Assembly: GCA_947044365.1 (NCBI GenBank)
Contig: OX345639.1
Span: 5,715,444-5,779,443 of the forward strand
Direction: 5' to 3'
Origin: Petrosia ficiformis
Taxonomy: Eukaryota; Porifera; Demospongiae; Haplosclerida; Petrosiidae
DNA length: 64,000 nt
Part shown: positions 23,901 to 45,138 of the stretch, in pieces
Position numbering within the stretch: position 1 is the stretch's first letter
How the letters are laid out: each line of letters begins with the position of its first letter
Translations under genes and position numbers: made by a program
Notes under the pieces: model-generated
The model's input: the letters and a program-made list of their open reading frames with translations, nothing else
What the model was told of the DNA's origin: nothing
Databases searched by the model: none

Positions 23901-26900
23901 ACACAGATTGAACATTGCTGACCAAATGTCATGTACCACTGATGCACTCCCCCACCCTTATCCTGGGGGGAAACACTGTAACACATACACACAGACAAAA
24001 CAAAGCTTATACACATACATGTATAGTTGTAAACACATGCATACACATACATGTATAGTTGTATACACATACATGTACATATATACACATAAATATAGAG
24101 TTGTCTACATGCAGATACACGTATACACATAAATATATTATACAGTGTATGACAATAAACAGTCATCATACAGTACAGTACTTATTCAGTAGTTTCATTA
24201 TCACACTACAGTAGTCCAACAGTAGTTTTAACAGTAATTGGTGTACTTGTCAATTGAACAGTAGTGAGACAGTAATTACTGACTATTGACAGTAGAACTA
24301 ATGTATACACATACATGTATACACATACATATATATATATACATAAATGTATAGTTGTATACACATACATATATACACATACATATATACACATACATAT
24401 ATACACATACATGTATACACACATACATCTATACACATAAATGTATAGTTGTATACACATACATGTATACACATACATATAAACACATACATGTATACAC
24501 ATACATGTATACACATACATATAAACACATACATGTATACACATACATGTATACACATACATGTACATGTATATACATACATGTATACACATACATATAC
24601 ACATACATGTATACACATACATGTATACACATACATGTACATATATACACATACATGTATACACATACATGTACATGTATAGACATACATGTATACACAT
24701 ACATGTATACACATACATGTATACACATACATGTATACACATACATACATGTATATACACACACATGTATACACATACATACGTATATACACATACATAT
24801 ATACACATAGCTAACACATACAGGTAAACATACATGTACACACACACAGCTATCAAACATATGCATAGCCTTGGCTATACATGTGTACATGTATGTCTAC
24901 ATAATGTTTACTATAGTATATGTATGTGTTTATGAGTACATGTAGTCAACTAGTTTATGTCTTGTTATGTGTACATGTATGTGTGTGACAGCTGTGTGTA
25001 TGTAAAGGCTATTCACATTCGCCTTGTCCTCAGAAAAATATTCATAACGGAATAACCAATAATCTTTTTATTTTCATCTTTTTTGTGTGTGTATGTCTAA
25101 TTTCAATCCATTGCTTCGTTATTGAATATATAATCATGTATGTATTAATCTTAAGTATTACATATAAAGTCATCACATCCTAATTGTGAGGTTATTGTGA
25201 ATGTGAACAGACTTCAGATATACACATAAGTCATGTGTGTATGTGTATTAGTAATGTATACATGTATATGTGTTATAACTAAAATAAATATACACATGTA
25301 CTGTAGCTAAAACACATTAAACACATATATAACTAACACACCCTAAATATTCTTGGATTCAAGAAATTTAGAGGTATACACTGTATCTATAAACATTGAT
25401 TCAAGTACTTCATCTTGTGAAACATTACATTTGTTAGCTAAACTTACAGGTAAATACAACCAAGTTCAACTGCTGATGTGACAAGTAGATTTAGTGATCT
25501 TCCATTTTCTAATTGAAAGATATTGATTTTATAAAGACAGATATACAGTACTCATATAAAGATAGGTAGACAAATAGACAACAAACAGACAAACAAATAT
25601 ACGAACAGACAAACAAATATATAAACAGACAAACAGTCACACACACACACAGACTCACACAACAGGGAAATACACACACAACATGCCGCCACACCTCCAA
25701 ACTAAATAAAATTATATTATACATGTACATGTATGTACCTGTACTGTCCTGTGTTTGTTTTTGTGTAGAGATATTGAATAATTTAACAGAAGTGATTGGT
25801 CCATCAAGTGAAGATGTGTGGAAAAACTGTATTACAGCTGTATAGTAAAAATATAATATAAATTATTTTTATAATAATAATAATAATAATAATAATAATT
25901 ATTATTAACCCTCAAAGAGTTACTGTAATCATGTTGCTAATCACACTTGTATGATTTTGAAACATTTCGGGATTTGTGGAATCATTGCGATATACATGTA
26001 TGTCTAATTTGAAAGAATCTGGAGCTGTTTTTCTGTTTGTATGTATGTATGTATGCATGTATGTGTGTGTGTGTATGTATGTAGGTATGTATGTATGTAT
26101 GTACGTATGTATGTATATTACTATTAACCCTCAAAGATAGAATGAGTTACTGTAATCATGTTGTCAATCACACTTGTATGATTTTGAAACATTTACTGAA
26201 TAATTTTGCAAAAATGAAACTATTATTCAGACTCTTCTTTAAGGTACATGTATTTTCACTTTTAATTATTAGCTGAAATCTTGTATCTTAGTTAGATAGA
26301 TAGATGATTGATCTTTTAACTTACTGTTATTAGTTAGGTCAGTTTGTACACACCTGATGTATCCATTTTGACAACCAAATGCTGTTATTCTTTGTGTACC
26401 AGATACAAGTATGTCCATATATGTAACACTACTGGATATATCTTGAAACTCAGGAAATAAAGTAGTCACTGAATGTTCCTCTTGAAAACATACCTGTAAA
26501 TATGAGATGAGATGAGGAGAGGGATGAAGGTTAACATGACAAGGAGGAGAAGTGGGAATGAGGATGAAATGAGAGGGTATGCGAACAAGAAGATAGAGTG
26601 AGTGGGAATGAGGATGAAATGAGAGGGTAGAGTGAGTGGGAATGAGGATGCCAATGTGAGTGGATGAAAGGGGAAGTGGACAAGAAGACAGAGGGAGTAG
26701 AAATGAGGATGAAAGGGGAGGTGGACAAGACAGTATGAATGAGGATGAAGGGGAGGTGGACAAGAGAGTAGGAATGAGGATGAAAGGGGAGGTGGACAAG
26801 AAGACAGAGGGAGTAGAAATGAGGATGAAAGGGGAGGTGGACAAGACAGTAGGAATGAGGATGAAAGGGGAGGTGGACAAGACAGTAGGAATGACGATGA

Positions 26901-29900
26901 AGGGGAGGTGGACAAGAGAGTAGGAATGAGGATGAAAGGGGAGGTGGACAAGAAGATAGAGGGAGTAGGAATGAGGATGAAAGGGGAGCTGGACAAGAGG
27001 GTAGGAATGAGGATGAAAGGGAGGTGGACAAGAAAATGAAATAGAGTTTATAGGAATGAGGATGTAATTTGAAGAGAGATAAGAAGATACACGTAGGATG
27101 AGAATGACAGACAAAAGAAGAGAGGGAGGAGAAAGAGGGGTCAACAAGAGGAGGTAGGGAGGATGTACATGTAAATAGGAGGGGAGACAAAAAATAATAG
27201 GATGAAAGGACTGAGGATAAAGGACTGGGGATTATATTGTTTAAAGGTCATCAACTCATACAAGACTAGTTCAGAAATTTACCTCATCATTTCTGAGTAC
27301 TTTTCTATACAAATGAACTTTAAGATCATCACCTGAAAGAAGAAATACTGTCTCATAGTCATCTCCTATCATGATCCTAAGAGAAAAGAGATAAATGATA
27401 CATGTGACAAATGTGATGTACGTAACAAATCTGATGTGTGATGTATATAAAAAGTGTGACGTACAGGGGTGTGGAAACATTGAGCCAACTGCCGGACATT
27501 TTGGCCTATTTTTGCCACTCTTTTCCTGCTCCCCATATACTTTGTATACAGTTCAGTTTCGTTTTACCAGACATTCACTAGATTTATCGGACAATGTCCT
27601 GCATGACTGGCTGTTTCCACACCCCTGGTGACGTATCGTGTGTTGTGCATGTCTGTGGACAAATGTGATATATGTCACAATTGTGAGGTATGACAGTTGC
27701 AATATATGTGACAATGCAACACAAGAGTGACTTGATGAGATGGCTGTTATGTGACAGCTGTGATGTATGTGACAAGTGAGATGTGAGTGACATGATACAA
27801 GACAGTATGACAGTTGTTATGTATATACAAGACAGCTGTAGAAGCCTGTACTGATAAAAGTCCATGTATGTACATGTATACTAGTGCAATAACAATATCA
27901 TTATTAATTATGATCATAAACAGTAGAGTAATACGTCACAACTTAGTAATGTGTATCATGATGCTATCATAACTATGGTATGCATTGTATAATCAAACAG
28001 ATGACCTAGTTCATTAATGATTAATTTTATACTGCCGTTCTCATTCCTGTTCTAGTTAATGATGGGGTTGGGGCCTCAGATGTATAGATAACTTACTCAC
28101 TGTGTATGTGTTAGCTGGAATGGTGTGAACTTCAAATCTAGAGCTTGCCAATCCTCTGAAAAGAACAGAAAAAAGGATATGTTGAAATGTATTTAATTGT
28201 CTTTTTACCTGCACCATTTTCATATAATTATCCTTTTTTGTTTATGTCAAATTTCAATCCATAGCTTTGTTATTGAGTTACATTATTAATTTTATGACAT
28301 TAAACTATAATATTATACACTATATTACATATAAAGTTGTAATTTTGAGGTCTTTGTGAATGCGAACAGCCTTTTAGTAAGTTTCATGAAAGCCTGAAGT
28401 AATGGATATACAGTTTGATACATCTTCACTGCTCATATGCTCTTTGTGAATAGTGCATAACTATGACAGGTAATTATAAATACCTACATTAGATGTTAAG
28501 GTACATATGTACATCCCATTTGGTAATGGAATGACCTCCTGAATATAACTAACCTGCAATTTTGTCCCACTTGAGTGGTCCATTGGAGTCTATATGAAGA
28601 CCATATATATTGAAATACATTTCCTTTGATTCTGAGTTCTTCTGAAATCGAGAGACATTCATATTGTATAGATATACAGTATATGTCAATAAACAGTCAT
28701 CATACAGTACAGTAATTACTCATTTCCACACTACAGTAGTTCAACAGTAGTTTTAACAATAATTGGTGTACTCAATACCACAGTAGTGAGACAGTAATTA
28801 CTGACTGTAGAACTAAGGTAATTAATGTTACTGTATGGTGACATTTTATTACTGTATATCGCAGGATCTTTGGGTTCAATATCAGCTGATGTAAATTTTT
28901 AATGCTCCCGCTATCTTTGGTGTACCACTAGTTCAATGCAGGTTTATGTTTGTGTCACATACTGTACATGTAGTATATATATAGTTAAGGAAGTTACATC
29001 ATTCCGACTGCTCAGTCAATTAATAGGTGCGGGATGCAAAACAACACACACTCAAGCTACAGAGTAAGACCAATGGAAAGAAAGCTCTTAGATTAAACTG
29101 CAACTAATAGCTCTTGTAGTTGTAGCAAAAGAAGTAAGAGTAGAAAAAAATGGTTTCAGACACATGAAATCGACAGTATTGAGCAATCACAATTGTTCTT
29201 ATCAATTATGGTTGGATGATATTGAAAAGTTTTGCGATTATTGCCTAAAGTTGACTAAAGGTACGTGACTTGCGATTATTGCAATATTGCAACTACTCAT
29301 TGATACTGCAAAAAATAGGCTTGTTTTATTAAAAACAATGACACTTCTGATCCTTGTTTTGACTCAAAACTAAGTGTTATAGTATTTTTCAACTGCATAT
29401 ATTATACACATGTAACTATTATTTAATTGTAGTAAGACAATATTTTGCCATGGCGATAATATTGGCAGACCAAAATCATGTGATATGATAATTGCAATGG
29501 AATAATATCGCAATGCATGTGATATATTCCGCAACCCAACCCTAAAACAAGGATGCGAATGTCATCTTTTAAAAAATGAGTCTATTTTTGCTATCATAGA
29601 CAGTATCAATGAGTAGATACAATATTGCAAGTCACCTTTAGACAATAATTGCAAAATGTAATTTTTAATATTGCCCAACTCTACTTTAGAGTACACATAG
29701 GGAAAAAATATCTTGAAAAATTAACATGATTTTTGATGCATGAAAGAGAATATGATATCTAAGCATTATCATGTATATTGTACATTAGTTACTGTACTGT
29801 AATAGATAAACTGTAGTCTGTTCGCATTCACGATGTCTTCAAAATATGATGTGATTACTTTATATGAAATATAGTGTATAGTAACTATAGTTTAATGTCA

Positions 29901-31278
29901 TAAGGTTAATACATGATTATACTGTAACTTAATAATGAAGCAATGGATTGAAATTTGACATACACAAAAAAGAATGGGAAGGACTATTATGTGAAAATGG
30001 TGAAGGAAAAAGATTAATGGACATTCCAAACTAAAGTTATGAACACTTTTCTGAGGTCATGGTGAACATGAATGACCTTTACATGTACATATAGCTGTTA
30101 TTACCTTAATGAGAGTCACTCCAACAACTGGTCCTTGACCCTCTCTGACAAATGCATCCAACGAAATTATTTCAGCATCAGCTAGAGTAAGGATAAGATC
30201 ATGAATTTATATCACAATGTCATTTCAATGATGATTGAAATCATCGATATCAATTAATATCACTCAGTAATTGATAGAATACACAGGAGGTTTCCACCAA
30301 GATTAATATTATAGAGAATGAATACAAAATCAATTAGCCATTGGCAATCTTTGAAAAAAGTAAAATTTGTTTGCATTGAAAATTTCCCACAGTATCCACG
30401 TAGTCTGGAAATTCATAATTAAAGATAAAACATGTTATGTTACCAGATTTGAGATAAGCACACACTACACAGTATTACATAAGTACAAGTACTCCGAGAA
30501 TACTCATGTATTATAAGTGAGAGTACAAATATGAATGTAAGTACTAATAAAAGTACATGTACGTACTTTTATAGATGTGTCAAGTACAAGTACATGTACA
30601 TTTACAAAAGTACAGAGTATTGGTACTTATGACAAGTACAAGTACATGTACATTTACAAAAGTACAGAGTATTGGTACTAAGACAAGTACAAGTACATGT
30701 ACATGTCTGAGTACAAATATGAATACAAGTACCTTTATAGATGAGGGAAAATACATGTCTGAACAAGAACAAGTATATAGTTATTCTATGTGTCAAAAGA
30801 TACCCTTTGCTAAGAGTGTGGCTTGCCAGACTTGTCAAATGGAGCTTTGTTACAAATCTAACTACTACACATATTTTATATACAAAGCACTTAAGATTGG
30901 ATTAAAATTCTGATTACTTGGTATATATGAAAATATTACTGATCTCCATGTTGGTTGAAGTGAGTTATGTTCTAAACTTAGTCTATATATAACTCCACGC
31001 AAGGTAGCAATAAGTAGTTTCGTATCACCTTCGCATACCATCTTTGTCAAACCATAAATGTTGCTCTGGCTTGAGAGTGAAAAGAAGTTCAATTCATGAA
31101 ATTTAATTATTGGTCTTTGTGATTGAGGTAAACTTGAGTCCGAAGATTGACCACTGATGGAATAAAGTGCATCGTTATCATCTAATTTAATGCTTGCATC
31201 AAAGGGGTCAAGGAAACCCTCCTGCAAACGGGTTCCTGCGTTTGTTGACTTTAAAACCAGTTCCAACTTTTCATCCAT
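17773..31278 (-). CDS. KPTN: Kaptin, KICSTOR complex subunit
   Basis: Twelve coding exons on the minus strand: 31278-30918, 30181-30105, 28641-28554, 28155-28101, 27376-27283, 26493-26325, 25837-25739, 25508-25448, 21799-21661, 20185-20155, 18514-18372 and 17847-17773. They total 1392 nt, exactly 464 codons with the stop, in consistent phase; human kaptin is about 436 residues. Signature blocks in order are FFSLSSQSNIYGL, DAEIISLDAF, LDLKFTPFQL, ETVFLLSGDDLKVHLY, ITAFGCQNGYI, SSLDGPITSVKLF, DSVLCSEIANL, ILGTYGK and YCDITGDGLSELVVLSSAG, then a helical C-terminus PRLEVLNDRL. Kaptin has a beta-propeller/integrin-alpha-like fold. In KICSTOR (with ITFG2, SZT2 and C12orf66) it helps place GATOR1 on lysosomes to restrain mTORC1. 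An in-frame upstream extension lacks an ATG, so the ATG at 31278 is chosen. Introns are swollen by minisatellites. Confidence 0.93.
17946..17998. repeat. Hexanucleotide repeat (ATGGGC)n
   Basis: About eight units read GGACAT and then GGGCAT. It lies downstream of both convergent CDS ends, inside the last KPTN intron. Confidence 0.9.
18051..18262. mobile_element. MITE family 2 (CATTCACATTC ends), copy
   Basis: It begins AAAGGTCATTCACATTCACC and shares internal blocks with 25012-25212, 28200-28371, 29815-30080 and 61751-62392, for example ATAATCATGTATTAACCTTA and TACATATAAAGT. The right end has decayed. No clear target duplication was found. Confidence 0.65.
18939..19056. repeat. Perfect 31-bp-arm hairpin grading into a tandem repeat
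   Basis: The arms 18939-18969 and 18975-19005 are perfect complements with a 5-nt loop. The outer part of the right arm (ACTTTCTGTTCTATACTAT, 19 bp) is then repeated twice more in tandem. It is in the KPTN intron between exons 10 and 11. Confidence 0.85.
19241..19537. mobile_element. hAT-like MITE, family 1, copy 2 (complete)
   Basis: This is a 297-bp element with ends TAGGGCTGGGA and TCCCAGCCCTA. It is flanked by perfect 8-bp direct repeats GTTTTAAT (19233-19240 and 19538-19545). Its inner sequence is rich in ATCGATTA. Short TIRs with 8-bp duplications indicate hAT mobilisation. No transposase is encoded. Confidence 0.9.
20455..21410. repeat. Minisatellite, unit about 72 bp, about 13 copies
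   Basis: Units carry ACTTACTCCTAAATACC and GTATATCAGACTCCTACATG with few changes. Several are shortened. In KPTN sense orientation each unit reads TTTAGGAGTAAGTC, a consensus 5' splice-site core. The array fills part of the intron between exons 9 and 10. Confidence 0.9.
21990..22400. repeat. GTACATGTAC-rich minisatellite
   Basis: Repeated blocks (AATGCTTGTACATGAATACA, AATAATAATATGTTACTC) are interspersed with the palindrome GTACATGTAC. The higher-order unit is about 130 bp. Long frames on both strands are produced by the repeat. Confidence 0.85.
22485..22830. repeat. Minisatellite, unit about 66 bp, five copies
   Basis: Each unit contains TATTAACTGACCAAGCCCAT, then GGAATGATGATATTTCC. Units are nearly identical, which suggests recent expansion in the KPTN intron. 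Confidence 0.9.
23065..23765. repeat. Minisatellite with GCCACCATGG in nearly every unit
   Basis: About 24 units of 26-30 bp read CAGCCACCATGGCTTAGAAG, then ATATTAAAA. A higher-order variant has GATGATATTAAATGAGT. On the plus strand each unit holds the vertebrate optimal start context GCCACCATGG followed by GCT TAG. The array lies in the KPTN intron between exons 8 and 9, antisense to the gene. Confidence 0.9.
23813..23977. mobile_element. hAT-like MITE, family 3 (CAGTGTTTCC ends), copy 1
   Basis: It has ends TAGTGTTTC and GGGAAACACTG and shares interior blocks with 54612-54781 (AAAGTTTATGCTGAAAAACA, CAAATGTCATGTAC). The flanking duplication is not clear for this copy. Confidence 0.7.
23990..24870. 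repeat. Microsatellite field of ACACATACATGTAT-type units
   Basis: Nearly 900 bp of alternating purine-pyrimidine sequence is built from ACACATACATGTAT and shorter variants. Long open frames occur on both strands because the repeat has no stops in several phases; they are not genes. Alternating sequence of this type could form Z-DNA or cruciforms. Confidence 0.9.
25012..25212. mobile_element. MITE family 2, copy with both ends
   Basis: It starts GGCTATTCACATTCGCC and ends GTGAATGTGAACAGAC, so the ends are imperfect inverted repeats. It is about 200 bp and sits in the KPTN intron between exons 8 and 9. Confidence 0.7.
26515..27070. repeat. Polypurine minisatellite (+ strand), unit about 37 bp
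   Basis: Units such as GAATGAGGATGAAAGGGGAG followed by GTGGACAAGA are repeated some 14 times. The plus strand is almost all purine. In KPTN sense orientation it is a C/T-rich tract ending about 20 nt from the exon 6 acceptor. Three-frame openness on the minus strand is a repeat artefact. Confidence 0.9.
27464..27627. mobile_element. hAT-like MITE, family 4, copy 1 (complete)
   Basis: This is a 164-bp element with ends CAGGGGTGTGGAAA and TTTCCACACCCCTG. It is flanked by perfect 8-bp direct repeats GTGACGTA (27456-27463 and 27628-27635). Related copies lie at 35401-35559, 41033-41190 and 57735-57906. Confidence 0.92.
28200..28371. mobile_element. MITE family 2, 5'-truncated copy
   Basis: It shares the block from TTTTACCTGCACCATTTTCA through TACATATAAAGT to the end GAATGCGAACAGCC with the other family members. 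It is in a KPTN intron. Confidence 0.65.
29815..30080. mobile_element. MITE family 2, longest copy, inverted
   Basis: It starts AGTCTGTTCGCATTCACGAT and ends GGTGAACATGAATGACCTTT. It is the best guide to the complete element, about 265 bp. No clear target duplication was seen. Confidence 0.7.
30545..30760. repeat. GTACAAGTACATGTAC tandem repeat
   Basis: Two close copies of a unit of about 53 bp (ACATTTACAAAAGTACAGAG, then TATTGGTACT) sit inside a longer run of GTACAAGTACATGTAC, in KPTN intron 1. Confidence 0.8.
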
Positions 31279-41521
<10,243 letters not shown>

Positions 41522-41687
41522 GAACTAAGTACCGTATTTTTTGTTTATGTTGTTTGTTGCAATATACAAATGTAATTATTATTATTATAGCTTTTCCCAA
41601 ATTAAACAAGTTATTAATAACCACACATTAATTAAAATTAAAATTAAAACTCCCCGGCGAGGGGTTTTGAGTTGGATTCAGATAAAG

Positions 41688-43238
41688 ATGGCGAAGTTGG
41701 TTGAGGCTGTTGACCAAGAACTGTTGTGTACGATTTGTCAATGTCAAACGAATAATCCAAAAGTTCTCCCATGCCTCCATTCGTTCTGTAAAGCATGTTT
41801 AGAGGATCTGATTGCACACGCCGATGAACCAACCTTTTCTTGTCCACTTTGTAAATCTTGTCACATCATTCAATCAAATGGGGTGGAGGCTTACAAAACA
41901 AACTTTACTTTATGTAACCTGTTGGAGGCCAGGAAGATACATGAAGCTGAGAAAACATCTCAACATGCCATTAGATGTGGAAATGGGTTGGATGATAACA
42001 ATGCCTTTTCAAGGTGTATTGAATGTGGGTGCTATCTATGTGAAACATGTGAGAAACAACACAAATTAATCAAGGCAACGAAAAACCATAAAATTGTTGC
42101 TATCACTGATATTAGTAAAGATATTCGTAAACTAGAGCACAAGCGTTATTGCATTGAGCACGAAGGAGAAGAATTAAAACTCTATTGTAAGGATTGCGAG
42201 GAGGTGATTTGTCGTGACTGTACGATCGATGAACACAAAGGGCATTCTTACAACTTTATTACAAAAATCAAAAGTGAGTTGGAGAGCAGATTGAAAGGTC
42301 TTGTAGAGGAGGTTGATCATAAACTACAAGTGTTTGAACAGCATACAATCTATCTGGATGGAGTGAGGGCACAAAGCACACAAAATATTGAAGAGTGTCA
42401 TCAAAGTATTCGTCAGTTCTTTGACAACTATCGTGCCATGCTAAAAACTGTTGAGGATCGATTACATGCAACATTAGTAGAAGCCAATGGTGAAGTAAGT
42501 ATGCGTTTAGCCACAGAGTCTGAATCTGTGGAATTGAGCAAGGCAAAGATGGAAAGTGCAAAGCTCTTTACTAACCAGCTCTTGGATAAAGGAATACCTG
42601 TTGATATAGCAATGATGAGCAAACAAGCGTGTTTGCGGCTTGAACATTTGCAAAATGAGAATTGGGAACGAGGTTCTGTACAGGCAAGCCGATGGGCCTT
42701 TGTTAAAGATGAAGATCCCCTGAAATCAAAGGTACGTGGTGGAATTAGTCGGTCTGAGATTCAAGTTGACAAACTCACACAACCTGTTCAAGGCAACAAC
42801 CAATTCAAAATCAAATTGTCACCTGAAGTTCACTCTACAAACAGTGTGGTAGTTGCTACTGTAACAACAGAAAAGGGAGAACGTCTTCCAGGTGTGGAAG
42901 TGAAGAAAGAAGCAGCTCATTTGTGGAATGTGAACTACCAGATTCGTGATGAAGGGTTATATGAAATACGAGTGACAGTGGATGGAGTTGAGGCTCAAGG
43001 AAGTCCTTTTAAAAGAAAGTGGTTGTCAAAACTTCCTAAGGGTACTCGTGTGTGTCGAGGCAAGGACTGGAAATGGGGAGATCAAGATGGCAATGAAAAC
43101 CAACAAGGAGTAATTGCTGGATGGGCAGGAGAAGTGGGGGCATCAGATAACTGGGTGAAAGTTAGGTGGGATAACAAACGTCAGAATAATTACAGATGGG
43201 GAGCAGAAGGAGCGTATGATTTGATGATACTTGTTTAG
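41688..43238 (+). CDS. RING/B-box/coiled-coil/filamin/MIB-HERC2-like protein 1
   Basis: Predicted 516 residues in one exon. The ATG at 41688 opens MAKLVEAVDQELLCTICQC; an upstream in-frame extension has no family similarity. Domains: RING about 14-56 ([19 protein letters not shown]); B-box 1 about 97-136; B-box 2 about 154-192 (CIEH, CKDC, CRDC, DEHKGH); coiled coil about 195-300; filamin-type Ig repeat about 355-442; and a MIB/HERC2-like module about 450-514 (GTRVCRGKDWKWGDQDG, GASDNWVKVRWDN, YDLMIL). The RING predicts ubiquitin E3 ligase activity. In Mind bomb and HERC2 the last module binds partners. The substrate is unknown. It starts 166 bp after the SEC23 stop on the same strand and is paralogous to the next gene. 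Confidence 0.9.
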   Translation: MAKLVEAVDQELLCTICQCQTNNPKVLPCLHSFCKACLEDLIAHADEPTFSCPLCKSCHIIQSNGVEAYKTNFTLCNLLEARKIHEAEKTSQHAIRCGNGLDDNNAFSRCIECGCYLCETCEKQHKLIKATKNHKIVAITDISKDIRKLEHKRYCIEHEGEELKLYCKDCEEVICRDCTIDEHKGHSYNFITKIKSELESRLKGLVEEVDHKLQVFEQHTIYLDGVRAQSTQNIEECHQSIRQFFDNYRAMLKTVEDRLHATLVEANGEVSMRLATESESVELSKAKMESAKLFTNQLLDKGIPVDIAMMSKQACLRLEHLQNENWERGSVQASRWAFVKDEDPLKSKVRGGISRSEIQVDKLTQPVQGNNQFKIKLSPEVHSTNSVVVATVTTEKGERLPGVEVKKEAAHLWNVNYQIRDEGLYEIRVTVDGVEAQGSPFKRKWLSKLPKGTRVCRGKDWKWGDQDGNENQQGVIAGWAGEVGASDNWVKVRWDNKRQNNYRWGAEGAYDLMILV

Positions 43239-43587
43239 AAAATAAACAACTAGTTTTTGTTATGTGATTTTCCAATTACTATGGCTCATTGCCATTTTTA
43301 AATTTTTGTCTTTTTGTATATTTTTGATAGTGTTTTTGTTAGTTTCAAGAATCAAAGGTGTTAAGAATTGGATATTTTCAGGTTTTTCAACAGGTCCACG
43401 GTTGTCAAAAATCCCCAAAATTTACCCAATTTTTAACTTCTACACTGAAATCTAAATTGACTAAACTAAAAATTTTGTAACAGGCTGGTAATCATTCAGG
43501 TTCCAGAAACAAACTTTTAAATTGTATAACAATAATTATTGTGAAGAAATTTCACTCTCATTATGTAGACTAATATTCTAACGAGCG

Positions 43588-45094
43588 CCGTTGGGACGGG
43601 ACCCTCGCCTATGTGGCAAAGTAATACAAAGCACTATAATTTTTTTCTAAATATAATAAAGTTTGTGTATAAAACAAACAATACTTTTATTGAAAAATGT
43701 ATAATTTATATATATATCTTACATCTTATTCTCTGAAGTCTCCAACGTGTCTCAACGTGTGAAAACGAATCACTCTATTACGTGTTTAGCATTAACGTGC
43801 ACAAGACCATGCCTGTAGGTGGAGCTAAGTAGCTTGCATCAATGGTGGTGTAGTTTATTACCCTCGCCGCGTAGCGTAGGCGGAAGGGTACGGTAATCGT
43901 TTTGTCTGTGTGTCTGTGTGTTAGCAATTTTTCTGGAAAAATAAAAACATTGACATTTCAAAAGAGGTACTGGTAGACTTCAAATTATACAAGGAAAAAA
44001 AATAACGTAGGAATTCTTCTTAAACCTTTCGGTTATAAAGTTATCACAATGTTTATAACTCACGATTACTGTTTCCAGACTTGAGAAGACTCGTGGAGGC
44101 ATCTCGACACATCAAAACATAACTACTCCTGTATCATGACTATCGCTAGCAAAGCACTACATAAAAGCAAACAAAATTTGGGTAGTGGTTGCTACAACAT
44201 CGAGTACTGGCTCCAAGCATTCTCCATTACTTTCAAACTCCGCCTATTTCAATTTCAAGTCATGTGCTGTGCACGTTACTCGAACGTCAGCAGTTTTGAG
44301 GACCTGTCTATGCTGTCTTTGTGGAATATTTCACAAGACGAATTGAGGATCTTTCTTTCTTCTTTCAGATAATACAGAGACTAAAATGTAAGACTTATAG
44401 TATAGACAAGGAAGAGACTAGTATAATCATACTAAGTAATAAGTAGTGACATGTTAGTTTATATAATTTATATATATATATATATTATATATATATATAT
44501 ATATCTATATCTATTATAATATTATTATAAAAACTAACATGCCAGTACGGTTTTATAACTTAATATGTTTTATACACAAACTAAACAATCTGAAGTAAAC
44601 ATTCTCATTATTATATGACCATACAAACGAGCAATGATAATTATAATCTTTTGGCATATTATATTTCGAAATTATAGTTTGTATTACATTGCCACGTAGG
44701 CGAGGGTCCCGTCCCGACGGTATTCATTTAGTAGTAGCAACCATTACCTCGATTGTTTTTGGTTTGAAGTGTTTCTTGGCTAGCGACAGGCCATGAAACA
44801 GGATAACTTGTGTTTGTGTGTCCGTATATACTCTCGTTATTGCCCTCGTTTCATATTAAAGTCGTGAAACGGTAACTGTGAGTTATAAAAATTGTCATAA
44901 CTTTAGAACCAAAAGGTTTTAGAAGATTTCCTACGTTATTTTTTTTCCTTATATAATTTGAAGTCTACCAGTACCCCGTTTGAAATGTCAATGTTTTTAT
45001 TTTTCCAGAAAAACTGCTAACACACAGACAGACAGACACACAGACAAAACGATTACCGTACCCTTCCGCCTACGCTACGCGGCGAGGGTAATAA
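43588..45094. mobile_element. Two interleaved inverted-repeat elements
   Basis: Pair A: 43588 to about 43700 is inverted at about 44570-44720, with ends CCGTTGGGACGGGACCCTCG. Pair B: 43855 to about 44075 is inverted at about 44870-45094, with ends TTATTACCCTCGCCGCGTAG and arms of about 220 bp. The order is A, B, A', B', so neither element is nested in the other. An open frame at 44136-44372 inside both matches nothing I know. No target duplication is clear, although TTATTA and TAATAA bound pair B. Confidence 0.8.
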
Positions 45095-45138
45095 TTATGT
45101 AATAATAAGTTTAATAATATGCCCCACCTTAAATCCAA

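Noticed and set aside
24206..24890. Long overlapping open frames (up to about 216 codons) on both strands
   Set aside because: They are translations of the ACACATACATGTAT microsatellite; no start context, splice sites or family similarity.
26269..27190. Long minus-strand open frames rich in HPHSYSLVHLPF
   Set aside because: They follow the 37-bp polypurine/polypyrimidine minisatellite. Only the part at 26325-26493 is real coding sequence (KPTN exon 6).
41541..41687. Upstream in-frame extension of RING gene 1
   Set aside because: It is AT-rich and lacks similarity to paralogue 2, whose own ATG aligns with the one at 41688.
44136..44372. 78-codon frame inside the interleaved inverted repeats
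   Set aside because: No family similarity and no splice sites tying it to neighbours; it may be a chance frame within a transposon.
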